From Granulicella sp. WH15 (GTDB lineage Bacteria > Acidobacteriota > Terriglobia > Terriglobales > Acidobacteriaceae), in the NCBI RefSeq assembly GCF_009914315.1, contig NZ_CP042596.1:3224001-3288000 (forward strand): a stretch of 64,000 nucleotides of DNA, in the 5' to 3' direction. A model generated the notes under the pieces. That model was not told where the DNA came from and did no database searches. It saw only the letters and a list, made by a program, of their open reading frames with translations. Made by a program: the position numbers and the translations under genes. Position 1 is the first letter of the stretch; every line of letters begins with the position of its first letter. This document shows, one piece after another, positions 1-8,966 of the stretch.

Positions 1-770
1 CGCTCGCCCAGCCCTACCTGCCCGCCCAGCATCGCCCGATCTTCAACGATGATCGACCCCGCCAGCCCCACCTGCGCGGCAATCAGGACATCCTCACCAA
101 TGATGCAGTTATGCGCAATGTGAACCAGATTGTCGATCTTCGTGCCGCGCCCGATGCGGGTCTCACCCAGTGCACCACGGTCGATGGTCGTATTGGCCCC
201 GATCTCCACATCATCGCCGATCCACAGCGTCCCCTGCTGGGGAAAGCGGAGGTGATGGCCATCCGGCCCCGGTACGTAGCCGAAGCCCACCGAGCCGAGC
301 ACCGCGCCCGCCTGCGCTACCACCCGATCGCCCAGTGTGGCACAGCCGAAGATCGTGACATTGCTGCCGATGACGCAGCCTCTGCCCAGCCGCGCCCCAG
401 CCGCGATGACCGCTCCAGCGCCGACAGAGGTACCCGGACCGACCGACGCCTCCGGGTCGATCACCGCCGAGGGGTGTACCGACGGCTCCCGGAAGGAGTC
501 AAACCAGCGCCCGCAGAGAGCGAAGACGTACTTCGGATTCCTGACCGGAAACAGTCGCGGATCTATGAGGTTGTCGCCACTCACACGCGCCAGGATCAGC
601 CCCGCTGCGGACCGAAGCGCCTGTGCAAGCGATGCCTCATCCTGCGCGAAGACGATGGCGTCCGGCCCCGCGTCGGCGAAGCCCGAGAGCCGCGCGAAGG
701 AGCGCGTGTCCCCGCTGGGCTGGCGATCCAGCAGCTCTTCGATGATCCCGACCGTGATCTTCTCGGCCAT
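1..770 (-). CDS. lpxD: UDP-3-O-acylglucosamine N-acyltransferase LpxD (partial, C-terminus off left edge)
   Basis: LpxD adds the second (N-linked) hydroxyacyl chain to UDP-3-O-acylglucosamine, the third step of lipid A synthesis, in the cytoplasm. The reverse-strand reading frame is open to base 1, giving about 257 of the roughly 340 residues usual for the family. An N-terminal uridine-binding domain ([14 protein letters not shown]...) is followed by left-handed beta-helix hexapeptide repeats (for example [39 protein letters not shown]), with the family signature NLVHIAHN around the catalytic His. The ATG at 768-770 shares one base with the TGA of the upstream lpxL-like gene (TGATG), so the two are probably translationally coupled. 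Confidence 0.93.
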   Translation of the reverse strand, partial: MAEKITVGIIEELLDRQPSGDTRSFARLSGFADAGPDAIVFAQDEASLAQALRSAAGLILARVSGDNLIDPRLFPVRNPKYVFALCGRWFDSFREPSVHPSAVIDPEASVGPGTSVGAGAVIAAGARLGRGCVIGSNVTIFGCATLGDRVVAQAGAVLGSVGFGYVPGPDGHHLRFPQQGTLWIGDDVEIGANTTIDRGALGETRIGRGTKIDNLVHIAHNCIIGEDVLIAAQVGLAGSIIVEDRAMLGGQVGLGE

Positions 771-1666
771 CAATAAACTCCCGGCTCGCCCGCAGGCCTT
801 GTCTTCCAGCGGCGATGCATCCACAGCCACTGCTCTGGATACTGTCGCACAGAACGCTCGATCTCTGCGGTGAAGAGCGCGGTGTTGGCCACGATATCGG
901 CCTCCGCGTCGGCGCTGCGCTGTAGCTCGAGGGCCGGGCTGAAGCGCAGGACGTAGCGACCGCCCTCCTCAGCAAACAGAAAGCCTGGTACGACAGCCGC
1001 ATCGGTCTTCAGCGCGATCCGCGCCAGCCCCGAGGCCGTACACGCCGGAACTCCGAAGAACGGCACAAAGACCCCCTGCGGCGGCGTCATGTTGGTGTCC
1101 ATCAGGATGCCCACCGTCTCGCCCGCTCGCATAGAGGCGATGAGGCCACGCGCGAAGTCGTCCTTGTGGATGACGCGATTGCCGTGCAGGCAGCGGATGC
1201 GGTTGACGAACTCATCCACCAGCGGGTTGTCCAACCGCCGGATGACCATGCCCATCGGATAACCCGCCAGCGAGTGGTAGAAGCTCGATAGCTCCCACGC
1301 CCCCAGGTGCCCGGTCAGGACCAGCACGCCCTTGCCCCGCTGCCGTGCGGCAAGATAGTGCTCAAGACCGTCGTAGCGGATGAACCGGCCAGCCTCCTCG
1401 GCGGTGTACCCGCTCATCAGGCAGAACTCAGCCAGCAGCAGCCCAAGCTGGCAGTAGACCCTCCGCAGAGTACACTCGCGGCGCAGGTCGTCCCACTCCG
1501 GGTAGGCGAGCCGTAGATTACGCATCCCTACCGAGCGCAGACGGCCGAGCGTGCGGAAGGCAAACAATCCAATGCCCTCGCCGATGCCGCGTGCCCAGCT
1601 TCGCGGCAGAGCGCCGAGGCCGCGCACCAGCAGCCATACCAGCGCAAATTCGAGCCGCTCGCGCAT
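770..1666 (-). CDS. LpxL/HtrB-family lipid A acyltransferase
   Basis: Member of the lysophospholipid/lauroyl acyltransferase family, which puts secondary acyl chains on lipid A at the inner membrane. The catalytic HxxxxE box reads HLGAWE, with a hydrophobic N-terminal anchor ([12 protein letters not shown]) and the usual C-terminal [10 protein letters not shown] motif. The reading frame can also begin at a TTG at 1705 (311 residues). I prefer the ATG at 1666 because [17 protein letters not shown] matches the typical start of the family and neither start has a strong ribosome site. It overlaps lpxD by one base, so the pair forms a small lipid A operon. Which acyl position it modifies cannot be told from sequence. 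Confidence 0.85.
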   Translation of the reverse strand: MRERLEFALVWLLVRGLGALPRSWARGIGEGIGLFAFRTLGRLRSVGMRNLRLAYPEWDDLRRECTLRRVYCQLGLLLAEFCLMSGYTAEEAGRFIRYDGLEHYLAARQRGKGVLVLTGHLGAWELSSFYHSLAGYPMGMVIRRLDNPLVDEFVNRIRCLHGNRVIHKDDFARGLIASMRAGETVGILMDTNMTPPQGVFVPFFGVPACTASGLARIALKTDAAVVPGFLFAEEGGRYVLRFSPALELQRSADAEADIVANTALFTAEIERSVRQYPEQWLWMHRRWKTRPAGEPGVY

Positions 1667-1749
1667 GCTGGGTCTTCGTTGTCCGAGAGTACGAGATAGC
1701 GTCAAGCCTATAGTTTACCCGGCCCGCGCTCTATAACCGAACGCAGCAA

Positions 1750-1783
1750 AAGGGGAGCAGCCCCCGGCCGCTCCCCCTTGCTT
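1750..1783 (-). terminator. Rho-independent terminator of the SYLF gene
   Basis: AAGGGGAGC (1750-1758) pairs with GCTCCCCCTT (1770-1779) with one bulged base. Read on the minus strand the stem is followed by TTTT. It lies 20-50 bases past the stop of the SYLF-domain gene. Confidence 0.6.
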
Positions 1784-1803
1784 CTTCACAATTCAGTTCG
1801 GTG

Positions 1804-2508
1804 CTACTGAGCAGCGCGTGCCGCCACGAAGTAGCGGGCCACGGTGCGCACAAAGGGCCGCGCCTCGACCGGAGTCGGGGTTCCGCCGCTCAGAATCGTC
1901 TTGAAGGGGATATCCGTGCCGTACTGGGTACGGGTGTCGTCCGCGTTCTGCGAAAGCACGGTTCCATCCAGGTTGATACCGGCAAAGAGGCCCTTCGAGC
2001 GCGAGTAGGAGAGGAACTCGGCGTTCAGCTTCCAGTCCGTTCCCGCCTGCGCGTTGCGTCCGACCGGACCGGCCGAAGCCGCCGCGTCAGCACCGATCTT
2101 GAACTTGTTCTTCAGCATGTCCTGCAGGCCGTTCTGGTTCATCGCGACCAGGACGAGGTCGGTAGACTGACCGCCGATCTGGAATCCGAAGCTACCGCCT
2201 GCCAGTTGCACGAAGACCGGCGCGCTCCAGCCCCGGCCCGTCCGGCAGGTTGCGACGCCCTGGCCGTACTGGCCGCCGACGACGAACGCGCCCTTCTTGA
2301 AGCTGGGGATGACGACTACGCAGGAGGCCGAGGACAGGATGCTCTGGGGGATACCCTTGTCCGGCGTCGCCATAATCTCTTTGAGAACCGCGGAGGCGTT
2401 GTTGAGGCGCTCCGTCAGCTTCGCTTTATCTGCCTCGGCAAATGCGGGGGCTGTTGCTACACCTACCATCAGGGTCAACGTGCTCAGTGCTGCCACAATA
2501 CGTTTCAT
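1804..2508 (-). CDS. SYLF-domain (YSC84-like) lipid-binding protein, exported
   Basis: Exported protein of the Ysc84/SYLF family. Known members bind phosphoinositides or other lipids; the bacterial role is unclear. The start at 2508 is chosen because it gives a clean signal peptide (MKRIVAALSTLTLMVGVATAPAFA) and has GGAGG ten bases upstream; the longer frame starting at 2634 has no such support. The mature part carries the SYLF features: the segment VVVIPSFKKGAFVVGGQYGQGVATCR, then GWSAPVFVQLAGGSFGFQIGGQSTDLVL near the middle, and SAGPVGRNAQAGTD. About 234 residues. It is followed by a terminator, so it is probably a single-gene transcript. Confidence 0.85.
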   Translation of the reverse strand: MKRIVAALSTLTLMVGVATAPAFAEADKAKLTERLNNASAVLKEIMATPDKGIPQSILSSASCVVVIPSFKKGAFVVGGQYGQGVATCRTGRGWSAPVFVQLAGGSFGFQIGGQSTDLVLVAMNQNGLQDMLKNKFKIGADAAASAGPVGRNAQAGTDWKLNAEFLSYSRSKGLFAGINLDGTVLSQNADDTRTQYGTDIPFKTILSGGTPTPVEARPFVRTVARYFVAARAAQ

Positions 2509-2564
2509 CGCGATCAATCCTCCAAAACCAGTGCGCCAAAATCTTAGTGCCAAATCAAATGATG

Positions 2565-2585
2565 TTGCGCACATTCTCTGCGCAA
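2565..2585 (-). promoter_or_regulatory. Inverted repeat in the SYLF gene leader
   Basis: TTGCGCA and TGCGCAA form a perfect 7-base inverted repeat with a 7-base spacer, 57-77 bases upstream of the SYLF start codon. It could be an operator or a leader hairpin. No regulator can be named. Confidence 0.35.
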
Positions 2586-2697
2586 TCGACGGGACTTGTA
2601 GTGTGATGGATGGAGCGAATGGAAAGTTGTACACAACAAATGTCTTTCGCTCCCACTTCGCAAGAGGGCAACGGAAAGGCGCTAAAAAGCCCAGTTT

Positions 2698-2753
2698 AAA
2701 AAAATGGGGGCTGGCATCAGGAAGGGCATCTCGCCCTCCGCCGGTCCAGCCCC
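2698..2753 (-). terminator. Strong minus-strand terminator with no gene directly before it
   Basis: On the minus strand GGGGCTGG (2753-2746) pairs with CCAGCCCC (2714-2707), enclosing a second small stem (AGGGC/GCCCT at 2723-2737), followed by seven T (2704-2698). The nearest minus-strand gene, the response regulator, ends 350 bases earlier. Confidence 0.6.
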
Positions 2754-3105
2754 ACTCTCCCAGGTCTGTGTTGCTTGCTTACTCTGCACTTTCCCTTGCG
2801 GCCTCACAACATTACGGAGGTCTACAGACTTAGGTAACAAGGTAATTTACTAATAAGTAAACAGTCCACACAAGACCCGAAGTAGATAAAAACCAGTCAG
2901 GAAGCGGCTAAATCGTATCGGAGACATTTGCAGATGCTGGAACTCTAAGAAAGTTAAGCCACCTGCTTTTCGTCGAAGCTGCAAAATCCGAGTGCCCATG
3001 TCTTGATTGAGACATAAGTTTCAATTGAGGCGCGATTCCCTCGCGTAGCCGATGCAGGCACCGGCAAGTACGCCCTTACGCCGGACAGGCGGCACGTCGA
3101 TAAGC

Positions 3106-3765
3106 CTATGGCTTGGTCTGGGTGGGGATCTTCGTCAGGGTCTGCATCGTCAGCGCCGTGCGGTTGGTGACGCCCGTCTTCCGCATCAGCCGCCCCAGAT
3201 GCGCCTTCACCGTGCCCTCATCAATTGCCAGTTCGAGGGCAATCTCTCGGTTGGAGTACCCCTGCACCAACAGCTCCAACACCTGGCTCTCGCGAGCCGT
3301 CAGCTTGACCTGCGCCCCGGACACCGTCGGACGCGAGCCCGTGACCAGCCTCGCCATCACCTTGCGCGGAGCCCACACCGATCCGTCCGAAACCGTATCG
3401 ATCGCCATGCGCAGCTCGTCCTCGCTGGCCGAGTGGCGCAGATAGCCCTTCGCACCCGCGCCGATGACGCCCTCGATATGGGCCGGGTCCATCGAGCTAC
3501 CCAGCACGATGACGTTCAGCTCCGGCCGAGCGCGCCGGAACGTCGACAGCAGCTCCAGCAGGAACGGCGTCGAGTCGGAGTCGATAAGCACGATAGTGAG
3601 CCCCACCGTCTCCAGCGCGCGCGGCGCCGAGAGCGGCATGATCTCCGTGGGCACGTGCTTGCCCTCTCGCTGCCGGTCGAGCAGGGTCCGCAGGCCGATC
3701 ACCCGCAGCGGGTCCATTGCCACGATTCCGATCCGCCTCGACCTGGTCTCTGGGTGGGATAACAT
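3106..3765 (-). CDS. NarL/FixJ-type response regulator with atypical receiver
   Basis: Receiver domain (about residues 10-125) followed by a LuxR-type DNA-binding helix-turn-helix (about 155-210: LTARESQVLELLVQGYSNRE, then GTVKAHLGRLMRKTGV). The phosphoacceptor Asp62 (VLIDSDS) is present. However, the acidic pair near the N-terminus, normally VDDHP, reads VAMDP; the switch Thr is replaced by Gly89 (VIVLGSS); and the conserved Lys after GY-L is replaced by His111 (GYLRHSA). Phosphorylation by a kinase therefore looks doubtful, and it may act constitutively or bind a ligand. No histidine kinase is adjacent. Targets unknown. Confidence 0.85.
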   Translation of the reverse strand: MLSHPETRSRRIGIVAMDPLRVIGLRTLLDRQREGKHVPTEIMPLSAPRALETVGLTIVLIDSDSTPFLLELLSTFRRARPELNVIVLGSSMDPAHIEGVIGAGAKGYLRHSASEDELRMAIDTVSDGSVWAPRKVMARLVTGSRPTVSGAQVKLTARESQVLELLVQGYSNREIALELAIDEGTVKAHLGRLMRKTGVTNRTALTMQTLTKIPTQTKP

Positions 3766-3839
3766 CCTTCAAGCCCTCGCGCTCTGGTTTTGCCTGCACG
3801 CTCTTCAGGCCCGCTCACACATCGCCACGACGCTGCTGC

Positions 3840-4394
3840 TTACAGCTTCGGAAGCACGATTCCCTGCTGGTTCTGGTACTTGCCCTGGCGGTCGGCGTAG
3901 CTCACCTCGCAGACCTCGTCGGACTGGAAGAAGAGGATCTGGCACAGTCCCTCATTGGCATAGATACGCGCCGGAAGAGGCGTCGTGTTCGAGATCTCGA
4001 GCGTGACAAAGCCCTCCCACTCCGGCTCGAAGGGGGTGACGTTGACGATGATGCCGCAGCGCGCGTAGGTCGATTTGCCGACGCAGATTGTCAGTACGTC
4101 GCGAGGAATCTTGAAGTACTCGACCGAGCGGGCCAGCGCGAACGAGTTCGGCGGCACGATGATGCTGTCGGCCTGCACGGTCACGAAGGAGCGCTCGTCG
4201 AACGCCTTCGGGTCGATGATTGCGCTGTTGACGTTGGTGAAGATCTTGAACTCGTCTGAAACTCTCAGATCGTACCCGTAGGAAGAGAGGCCGTAGGAGA
4301 TGACTCCCTCGCGGACCTGCTTCTCGCTGAACGGTGCGATCATCCCCTGTGTTAATGCCTGCTCCCGAATCCAACGGTCGCTTTTGATCGCCAT
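3840..4394 (-). CDS. dcd: dCTP deaminase
   Basis: Converts dCTP to dUTP for dTTP synthesis (or, in bifunctional relatives, on to dUMP). The 184-residue length and the trimeric dUTPase-like fold motifs fit: [20 protein letters not shown] at 107-126, catalytic Glu133 in TLEISN, and the C-terminal nucleotide lid [17 protein letters not shown]. The ATG at 4394 is preceded by AAGGAAAGG. It stands alone, with 74 bases to the response regulator start. Sequence alone does not decide between the mono- and bifunctional type. Confidence 0.95.
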   Translation of the reverse strand: MAIKSDRWIREQALTQGMIAPFSEKQVREGVISYGLSSYGYDLRVSDEFKIFTNVNSAIIDPKAFDERSFVTVQADSIIVPPNSFALARSVEYFKIPRDVLTICVGKSTYARCGIIVNVTPFEPEWEGFVTLEISNTTPLPARIYANEGLCQILFFQSDEVCEVSYADRQGKYQNQQGIVLPKL

Positions 4395-4542
4395 GCCTTA
4401 GCTTACCTTTCCTTTTTCAGTTCTCGATAGCGTATTTCGCTAAATCTTTCAGGGGCGCATCCGCATCTAACGTCGCTGCATCTAATGCCCTGGGAAGCAT
4501 GCAAGTCCCTGTAAATGCTGATTTTACGGTAGCGTTGTTCCG

Positions 4543-4571
4543 TTGACAATCTACGGTTGACTTTCTACCAT
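4543..4571 (+). promoter_or_regulatory. Sigma-70 type promoter of the HU-like gene
   Basis: TTGACA at 4543-4548 and TACCAT at 4566-4571 with the ideal 17-base spacer, about 70 bases before the HU start codon. It is the clearest housekeeping promoter in the window. Confidence 0.7.
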
Positions 4572-4642
4572 CAAACCAGCGTCGGGCCGTTCAGAGCAGT
4601 TGTGGCTACGCTCTCACTACTGGCAGTAGGACTGGGGTCATC

Positions 4643-4912
4643 ATGATCAAGCAGGATCTGATTCAACGGGTGGTCGATCGCACCGGCCTCGTACGTACCA
4701 AGGCGGAAGCTGCTGTGGACGCCATCTTCGAAAGCATGAAGCAGAGCCTGATCGGCGGAGACCGCATCGAGTTGCGCGGCTTCGGGGTCTTCACAGTAAA
4801 GCCACGCAAGACCGGAGTCGGCCGCAACCCGCGCACCGGGGCCGAGGTCAGCATCGCGCCCGGTAAGGCGGTTCGCTTCAAGCCCGGTAAAGAGCTTCAG
4901 CTCATCGACTAG
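4643..4912 (+). CDS. HU/IHF-family DNA-binding protein
   Basis: Small basic nucleoid protein of 89 residues, the normal HU length. The helical dimerisation part (MIKQDLIQRVVDRTGLVRTK...) is followed by the family signature GFGVFTVKPRKTGVGRNPRTG at 46-66, whose RNP arm (Pro63) intercalates into bent DNA, and by the C-terminal KAVRFKPGKEL. A consensus promoter lies just upstream. HU and IHF subunits cannot be separated with confidence by eye, so no symbol is given. Confidence 0.93.
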   Translation: MIKQDLIQRVVDRTGLVRTKAEAAVDAIFESMKQSLIGGDRIELRGFGVFTVKPRKTGVGRNPRTGAEVSIAPGKAVRFKPGKELQLID

Positions 4913-4920
4913 GCTTTTTA

Positions 4921-4988
4921 AAAACAACGACAAATGCGCCCTCACGCCGGGCGGGCGGCACTTCGTGCTGTACTCGGCTTCGCATGGT
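4921..4988 (+). repeat. Intergenic repeat family A, copy after the HU gene
   Basis: Shares with the other copies the order AACGACAAA-GCGCCCT-ACGCCGGGCGGGCGG, then a GCAC-TTC-GTGC hairpin (4958-4968), then a short tail. The second hairpin is decayed here (CGGCTTCGCATG). It is directly downstream of the HU stop codon. Confidence 0.75.
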
Positions 4989-5078
4989 CCTCCCGCCGGT
5001 CGGAGTTGAGATGGGGTGGCACATGAGGGCCAATGCTCCCTACGCCACAGAAAGCGCTGAAGGCGCGCTTTATACCAG

Positions 5079-5097
5079 CCTGGGGCAACGCCCCAGG
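5079..5097. repeat. Perfect inverted repeat between HU and priA
   Basis: CCTGGGGC and GCCCCAGG around a 3-base AAC loop. It sits in the 237-base gap between two convergent genes. There is no T-run after it, so it is a weak terminator candidate at best. Confidence 0.5.
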
Positions 5098-5149
5098 TAA
5101 CCGATTGCGAAGAGGGAGATGAGGGCTGAAGGCCCGATCTATCTCTCTC

Positions 5150-7666
5150 TTACATCAGGTGAACCGCGTCCACATCCACCACCAGATTGCGACGCGGAAT
5201 CTCGTTCGCCTCGGCAAACTGCAACATGGCGCGCAACGCATCTCCCAGCACCTGTCGCCGCTCGGCCTTCACCACAAAGTGGAAGCGATAGATGCGCTTC
5301 AGCCGCATGATGGGCGCAGCAGCAGGCCCCAGCACCCGCAGCCCGACGACTCCCTGCTGCTCGAACCATCTCCCCAGCTTGGCCGACCAGCCCGCCGCCT
5401 CCTCCATCGCGGGGCTCTCCACCACCACATTCGCCAGCACGGCAAAGGGCGGATAGTGCATCCAGCGGCGGTACTGCATCTCCTTGGCGACGAAGCCCGG
5501 ATAGTCGTGCTCGGCCGCGAACTTCACCGCGTAGTGGTCTGGATGATAGCTCTGCACCAGCACCTTCCCCGGCAGCTCGCCGCGCCCGGCCCGGCCCGAA
5601 ACCTGCGTCAGAAGCTGGAAGACGCGCTCGGCGGCGCGGAAGTCGGGCAGCCCCAGCGCGTGGTCCGCTCCCACCACACCCACCAGCGTCACGCCATGAA
5701 TATCGTGCCCCTTGGCGATCATCTGCGTGCCCACCAGCAGGTTGATCTCGCCCGCATGCAGCCGATGTAGCAGCCGCTCCATATCGCCGCGCCCGCGTAC
5801 TGTGTCCCGGTCCATGCGCCCGATGCGAGCGCCGGGAAAGATCTCCTGCAACCGCTCTTCTCCCTGCTGCGAGCCTGCTCCGAGAAAGTAGAGGTGCTCG
5901 CTCTGGCACTTGGGACAGGTCTTGGGCACGCCGCGCCGGAAGCCGCAGTAGTGGCACTCCAGCCGCTGTCCGGGCTGCGCGATGCCGTCGCCCGAGTCGG
6001 GCACAGGCTTGTGGTAGGTCATCGAGATGGCGCAGTTTTCGCACTCGATCTTGTCGCCGCAGCTTCGGCACATGACCACGAACGAGTACCCCCGCCGGTT
6101 GAGCAGGATGATGACCTGCTCGCCCCGATCCAGCGTCGCCTGGGTCTCGTCGATCAGCTTGCGGCTGAAGATATCCTCGCGGCCTGTCTCCTGAAACTCC
6201 TGCCGCATATCCACCAACTCCACCGCGGGCATCGGCCGGTTGGCGACGCGGCTGCGCATCTCGATCAGCCCGTAGCGCCCGCGCTCGGCGTTGGCCCAGC
6301 TCTCCAGCGACGGCGTCGCCGACCCCAGCACCACCACTGCCTCGTTCAGCTTGGCCCGCATCACCGCCACGTCGCGACCGTGGTAGCGCGGCGTCTCCTC
6401 CTGCTTGTAGCTGGAGTCGTGCTCCTCATCGACGATAATCAGCCCCAGCCGCACCATCGGCGCGAAGATGGCCGAGCGCGTACCCACGACAATTCGCGCC
6501 TCGCCCCGCCGTATGCGATGCCACTGCTCGGCGCGCTCATCGGGCGTAAGCTGCGAGTGCAGCAGCGCCACCTCGCTGCCGAAGGCCGCGTGCATCTGCC
6601 CGGCCATCGCGGGCGTCAGGCCGATCTCCGGCACCAGCAGCAGCGCGCTGCGGCCTGCGTCGAGCGCCCGCTGCATGGCGGCGAAGTACACCGTCGTCTT
6701 GCCCGATCCGGTGATGCCGTAGAGCAGGTGCGGGCGGAACCCGCCCTTCTCCATCGCCGCCGCGATGGTGCCGACGGCCTCCATCTGCTCCTCGTTGAGC
6801 GCGTGCTCGTGCGCATGCTTCTTGCCCGCCTGCCCCACGCCGCCCAGGTGAAACTGCTCGGGGGCCTCCTCAATCGCCACCAGCCCGCGCTTGACCAGCG
6901 TCGTCAGCGAACTCTCCGGCACGGCCTTGCGGCTGAGCACCTCGCGCAGGTCGCGCACGGCCATCCGTCCGCCCACCGCGGCCAGTTCGGCCAGCACGGC
7001 GAGCTGGTTCTCGTTCAACTTCGGCAGCCTCGCGCCGGGCTGTCCCTGCTGCTCGGCCCCGGTAAGCACGGCCACCTTGTACGTTCGCCGAGCGTCGCGC
7101 TCCTCGGCCAACGCCTCGCGCACCAGCCACTTCTTCCGCACCATGCCTTCAAGCAGCGCCTTATTCGCCTGCGTCGCCGAGCGCAGCGCGGAGATCTTCG
7201 CCGACTCGCCGCTCTCGAGGTAGTTCAGCACGGCATACTCGCGGTTCTGCTCCTCTGGCGTCAGCTTCGAGCGCCGCGACGAGCCCTTGGCCGCGCCCTC
7301 GTACAGCACGCGCCGCCCCGCCTCGCCGATCCGGTAGACCCACTGCCGCCGCACCTCGGCCGAGAGCGGCAGCATCCCGCGCAGCACCTCGCCCAGCGGC
7401 GCGCAGTAGTACTGGGCGACCCACGACCCCAGCCGCATCAGCTCATCGGACAGGATGGCCTGATGGTCCATCACCTGCTGGAGCGGCTTGGCCTCGACGC
7501 CCTCGGGCAGCGGCTGGTCGTGCACCCGCACCACGACGCCCATCAGGCGCTGTCCGCTGAAGGGAACCAACACCCGCGCGCCGACGACAGGCACCCGGTC
7601 GTTCACCGCATAGGTAAACGTCCGATCGAGCGGAACCGGCAGAGCCACATCGCAGAAGGAAGCCAC
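5150..7666 (-). CDS. priA: Primosomal protein N' (replication restart helicase PriA)
   Basis: PriA is the superfamily 2 helicase that reloads the replisome at stalled forks. The 838-residue product has the N-terminal 3'-end-binding domain (VALPVPLDRTFTYAV), a winged-helix part, Walker A GITGSGKT (317-324), DEEH box (413-416), GSATPS (449-454) and an inserted zinc-binding region with eight Cys (533, 536, 542, 545, 571, 574, 584, 587). The start is a GTG at 7664-7666, which places the conserved VALPVPLDR at the usual distance from the N-terminus; GGGGAG lies almost against it. All helicase motifs are intact. Confidence 0.96.
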   Translation of the reverse strand: MASFCDVALPVPLDRTFTYAVNDRVPVVGARVLVPFSGQRLMGVVVRVHDQPLPEGVEAKPLQQVMDHQAILSDELMRLGSWVAQYYCAPLGEVLRGMLPLSAEVRRQWVYRIGEAGRRVLYEGAAKGSSRRSKLTPEEQNREYAVLNYLESGESAKISALRSATQANKALLEGMVRKKWLVREALAEERDARRTYKVAVLTGAEQQGQPGARLPKLNENQLAVLAELAAVGGRMAVRDLREVLSRKAVPESSLTTLVKRGLVAIEEAPEQFHLGGVGQAGKKHAHEHALNEEQMEAVGTIAAAMEKGGFRPHLLYGITGSGKTTVYFAAMQRALDAGRSALLLVPEIGLTPAMAGQMHAAFGSEVALLHSQLTPDERAEQWHRIRRGEARIVVGTRSAIFAPMVRLGLIIVDEEHDSSYKQEETPRYHGRDVAVMRAKLNEAVVVLGSATPSLESWANAERGRYGLIEMRSRVANRPMPAVELVDMRQEFQETGREDIFSRKLIDETQATLDRGEQVIILLNRRGYSFVVMCRSCGDKIECENCAISMTYHKPVPDSGDGIAQPGQRLECHYCGFRRGVPKTCPKCQSEHLYFLGAGSQQGEERLQEIFPGARIGRMDRDTVRGRGDMERLLHRLHAGEINLLVGTQMIAKGHDIHGVTLVGVVGADHALGLPDFRAAERVFQLLTQVSGRAGRGELPGKVLVQSYHPDHYAVKFAAEHDYPGFVAKEMQYRRWMHYPPFAVLANVVVESPAMEEAAGWSAKLGRWFEQQGVVGLRVLGPAAAPIMRLKRIYRFHFVVKAERRQVLGDALRAMLQFAEANEIPRRNLVVDVDAVHLM

Positions 7667-7705
7667 ACTCCCCAGTGTATCGAGTCCGGCGCAATGCCCG
7701 AAACG

Positions 7706-8893
7706 CTACTTGCCTATCAGAACGCGACGCACGACACCGCGCATCGGCTCCTCGTAGTAAAGAAACAGAAAACAGCAGAACACGATGAGCACCACGGGCG
7801 TAACCGCGGCATCAAGCCCCGGGTGGAAGTGCGCAAAGAGTACATGCATCAGGTTGCGTATTGGAGCCTGCAGGATGTAGATCGAGAAACTGGCCCCACC
7901 CAGCAACAACATCGGAGGACTGGAGAGAAGGTTCGTCAGCCAGCCCTTGCCTACCGCAAGACGGAAGATAGCCCACGCAAAAGAAAAGAGAGCGGCAGCA
8001 ATCAGGTAACGATCCTCGACTCTAAGGGAGATCACAATGCCGCCTGGAATCAGGCCCGCCAGCGTCAACCAATCATTGGTGCGCCAATCCGGCGAGGCAC
8101 TCTGCCGCTCCATAAAGAGAGCACCAAGCGACATCCCCAGGATGAACTCCGGCAGGCGCAGAACCGGCAGCAGGATGTGACGATTGACCCATGAGTCGAA
8201 GACTCCGGGAGCAAGGTTGGGAGCATGAAACGCGATTCCGATTGCGACCATCAGCCCCGCTATCGACCACAACACCGCTGGAGACCGGCGACGGCGAAAG
8301 AACAATAACAGCAAGGGAAAGCAGAGGTAGAAAAAAAGCTCCACCGAGAGGGTCCAGGCCTGCCCGATGACCGCCATCCCCGTCTTCGAGGTAACTGGAA
8401 ACCAGGCTTGCAGGAGTGGAATCACAAGCCACTCCCGCCCCTGCGGAAGCGTTCGCGAGAGACAGGTGGCGATGACGAGAGCGAGAAGGTAGACCGGATA
8501 GACGCGCGCCAGACGAGCGACGAAGTATTTATAAAGATCGCGGCCCGTCTTCAGGTTGTCCTGATACGTGTAGTACAGGATGAAACCCGAGAGCATGAAG
8601 AAGAGGCAAACACCGAATCCGCCGTGTCGCAGAAAAGCAATGAAGGGGGAGGGCATGTGCATGTGGTCGAAGAAGCCCGCCCCAAAGTGAAACAACAGAA
8701 CCCAGAAAGCCGCAAAAAAACGAATACCCGTAAGAGCATGAAGACCAGGACGGCGGATCCGCTTGCCTGGAGTCGGAACCAGGCCCTCATGAAGCAATTC
8801 TTCCGTGGACATTGCAAAATTGTAGCCTATGCAGATTAGCCCGAAGTTCAGGCAGAGAGCCCCTGAAGTAGACGGGTAGGGAGCATATCTCAT
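7706..8893 (-). CDS. Acyltransferase 3 family membrane protein
   Basis: Integral membrane O-acyltransferase of the acyltransferase 3 (OafA/YrhL/NodX) family, which acylates sugars of surface polysaccharides or similar molecules. The diagnostic start of the domain is seen (LTGIRFFAAFWVLLFHFGAGF, with the catalytic-type His in LLFHFG), then FFMLSGFILYYTY and about ten hydrophobic segments. The ATG at 8893 has GAGGTGAAAGG just upstream. A second ATG at 8812 would start nearer the domain. Substrate unknown; the neighbours (priA, a TonB-domain protein) give no hint. Its base composition is less GC-rich than that of priA. Confidence 0.82.
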   Translation of the reverse strand: MRYAPYPSTSGALCLNFGLICIGYNFAMSTEELLHEGLVPTPGKRIRRPGLHALTGIRFFAAFWVLLFHFGAGFFDHMHMPSPFIAFLRHGGFGVCLFFMLSGFILYYTYQDNLKTGRDLYKYFVARLARVYPVYLLALVIATCLSRTLPQGREWLVIPLLQAWFPVTSKTGMAVIGQAWTLSVELFFYLCFPLLLLFFRRRRSPAVLWSIAGLMVAIGIAFHAPNLAPGVFDSWVNRHILLPVLRLPEFILGMSLGALFMERQSASPDWRTNDWLTLAGLIPGGIVISLRVEDRYLIAAALFSFAWAIFRLAVGKGWLTNLLSSPPMLLLGGASFSIYILQAPIRNLMHVLFAHFHPGLDAAVTPVVLIVFCCFLFLYYEEPMRGVVRRVLIGK

Positions 8894-8966
8894 ACGCCTT
8901 TCACCTCGCTGCGTTATTCTGTCGGTCGAAGATTCCGTAACGTCTCCGGAACCAGGAAGCCTCCGC

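Larger units (their letters stand above)
2509..3105. other. Gene-free stretch of 597 bases
   Basis: No credible protein gene on either strand. It holds the SYLF gene leader with its inverted repeat (2565-2585), a strong minus-strand terminator (2698-2753), about 300 bases upstream of that terminator that may be the 3' tail of the response regulator transcript or a separate small RNA, and a decayed copy of repeat family A (3062-3099). Short reading frames at 2850-2999 (minus, 49 codons) lack ribosome sites and look fortuitous. Confidence 0.6.

Noticed and set aside
2850..2999. 49-codon minus-strand frame in the gene-free stretch
   Set aside because: No ribosome site, no recognisable product, and composition unlike the other genes; judged fortuitous.
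5894..8194. Long plus-strand reading frame (766 codons) opposite priA
   Set aside because: It is the antisense of a clear PriA with all motifs intact, and its composition is Arg/His/Leu-rich as expected from GC-rich antisense. No motif supports it.
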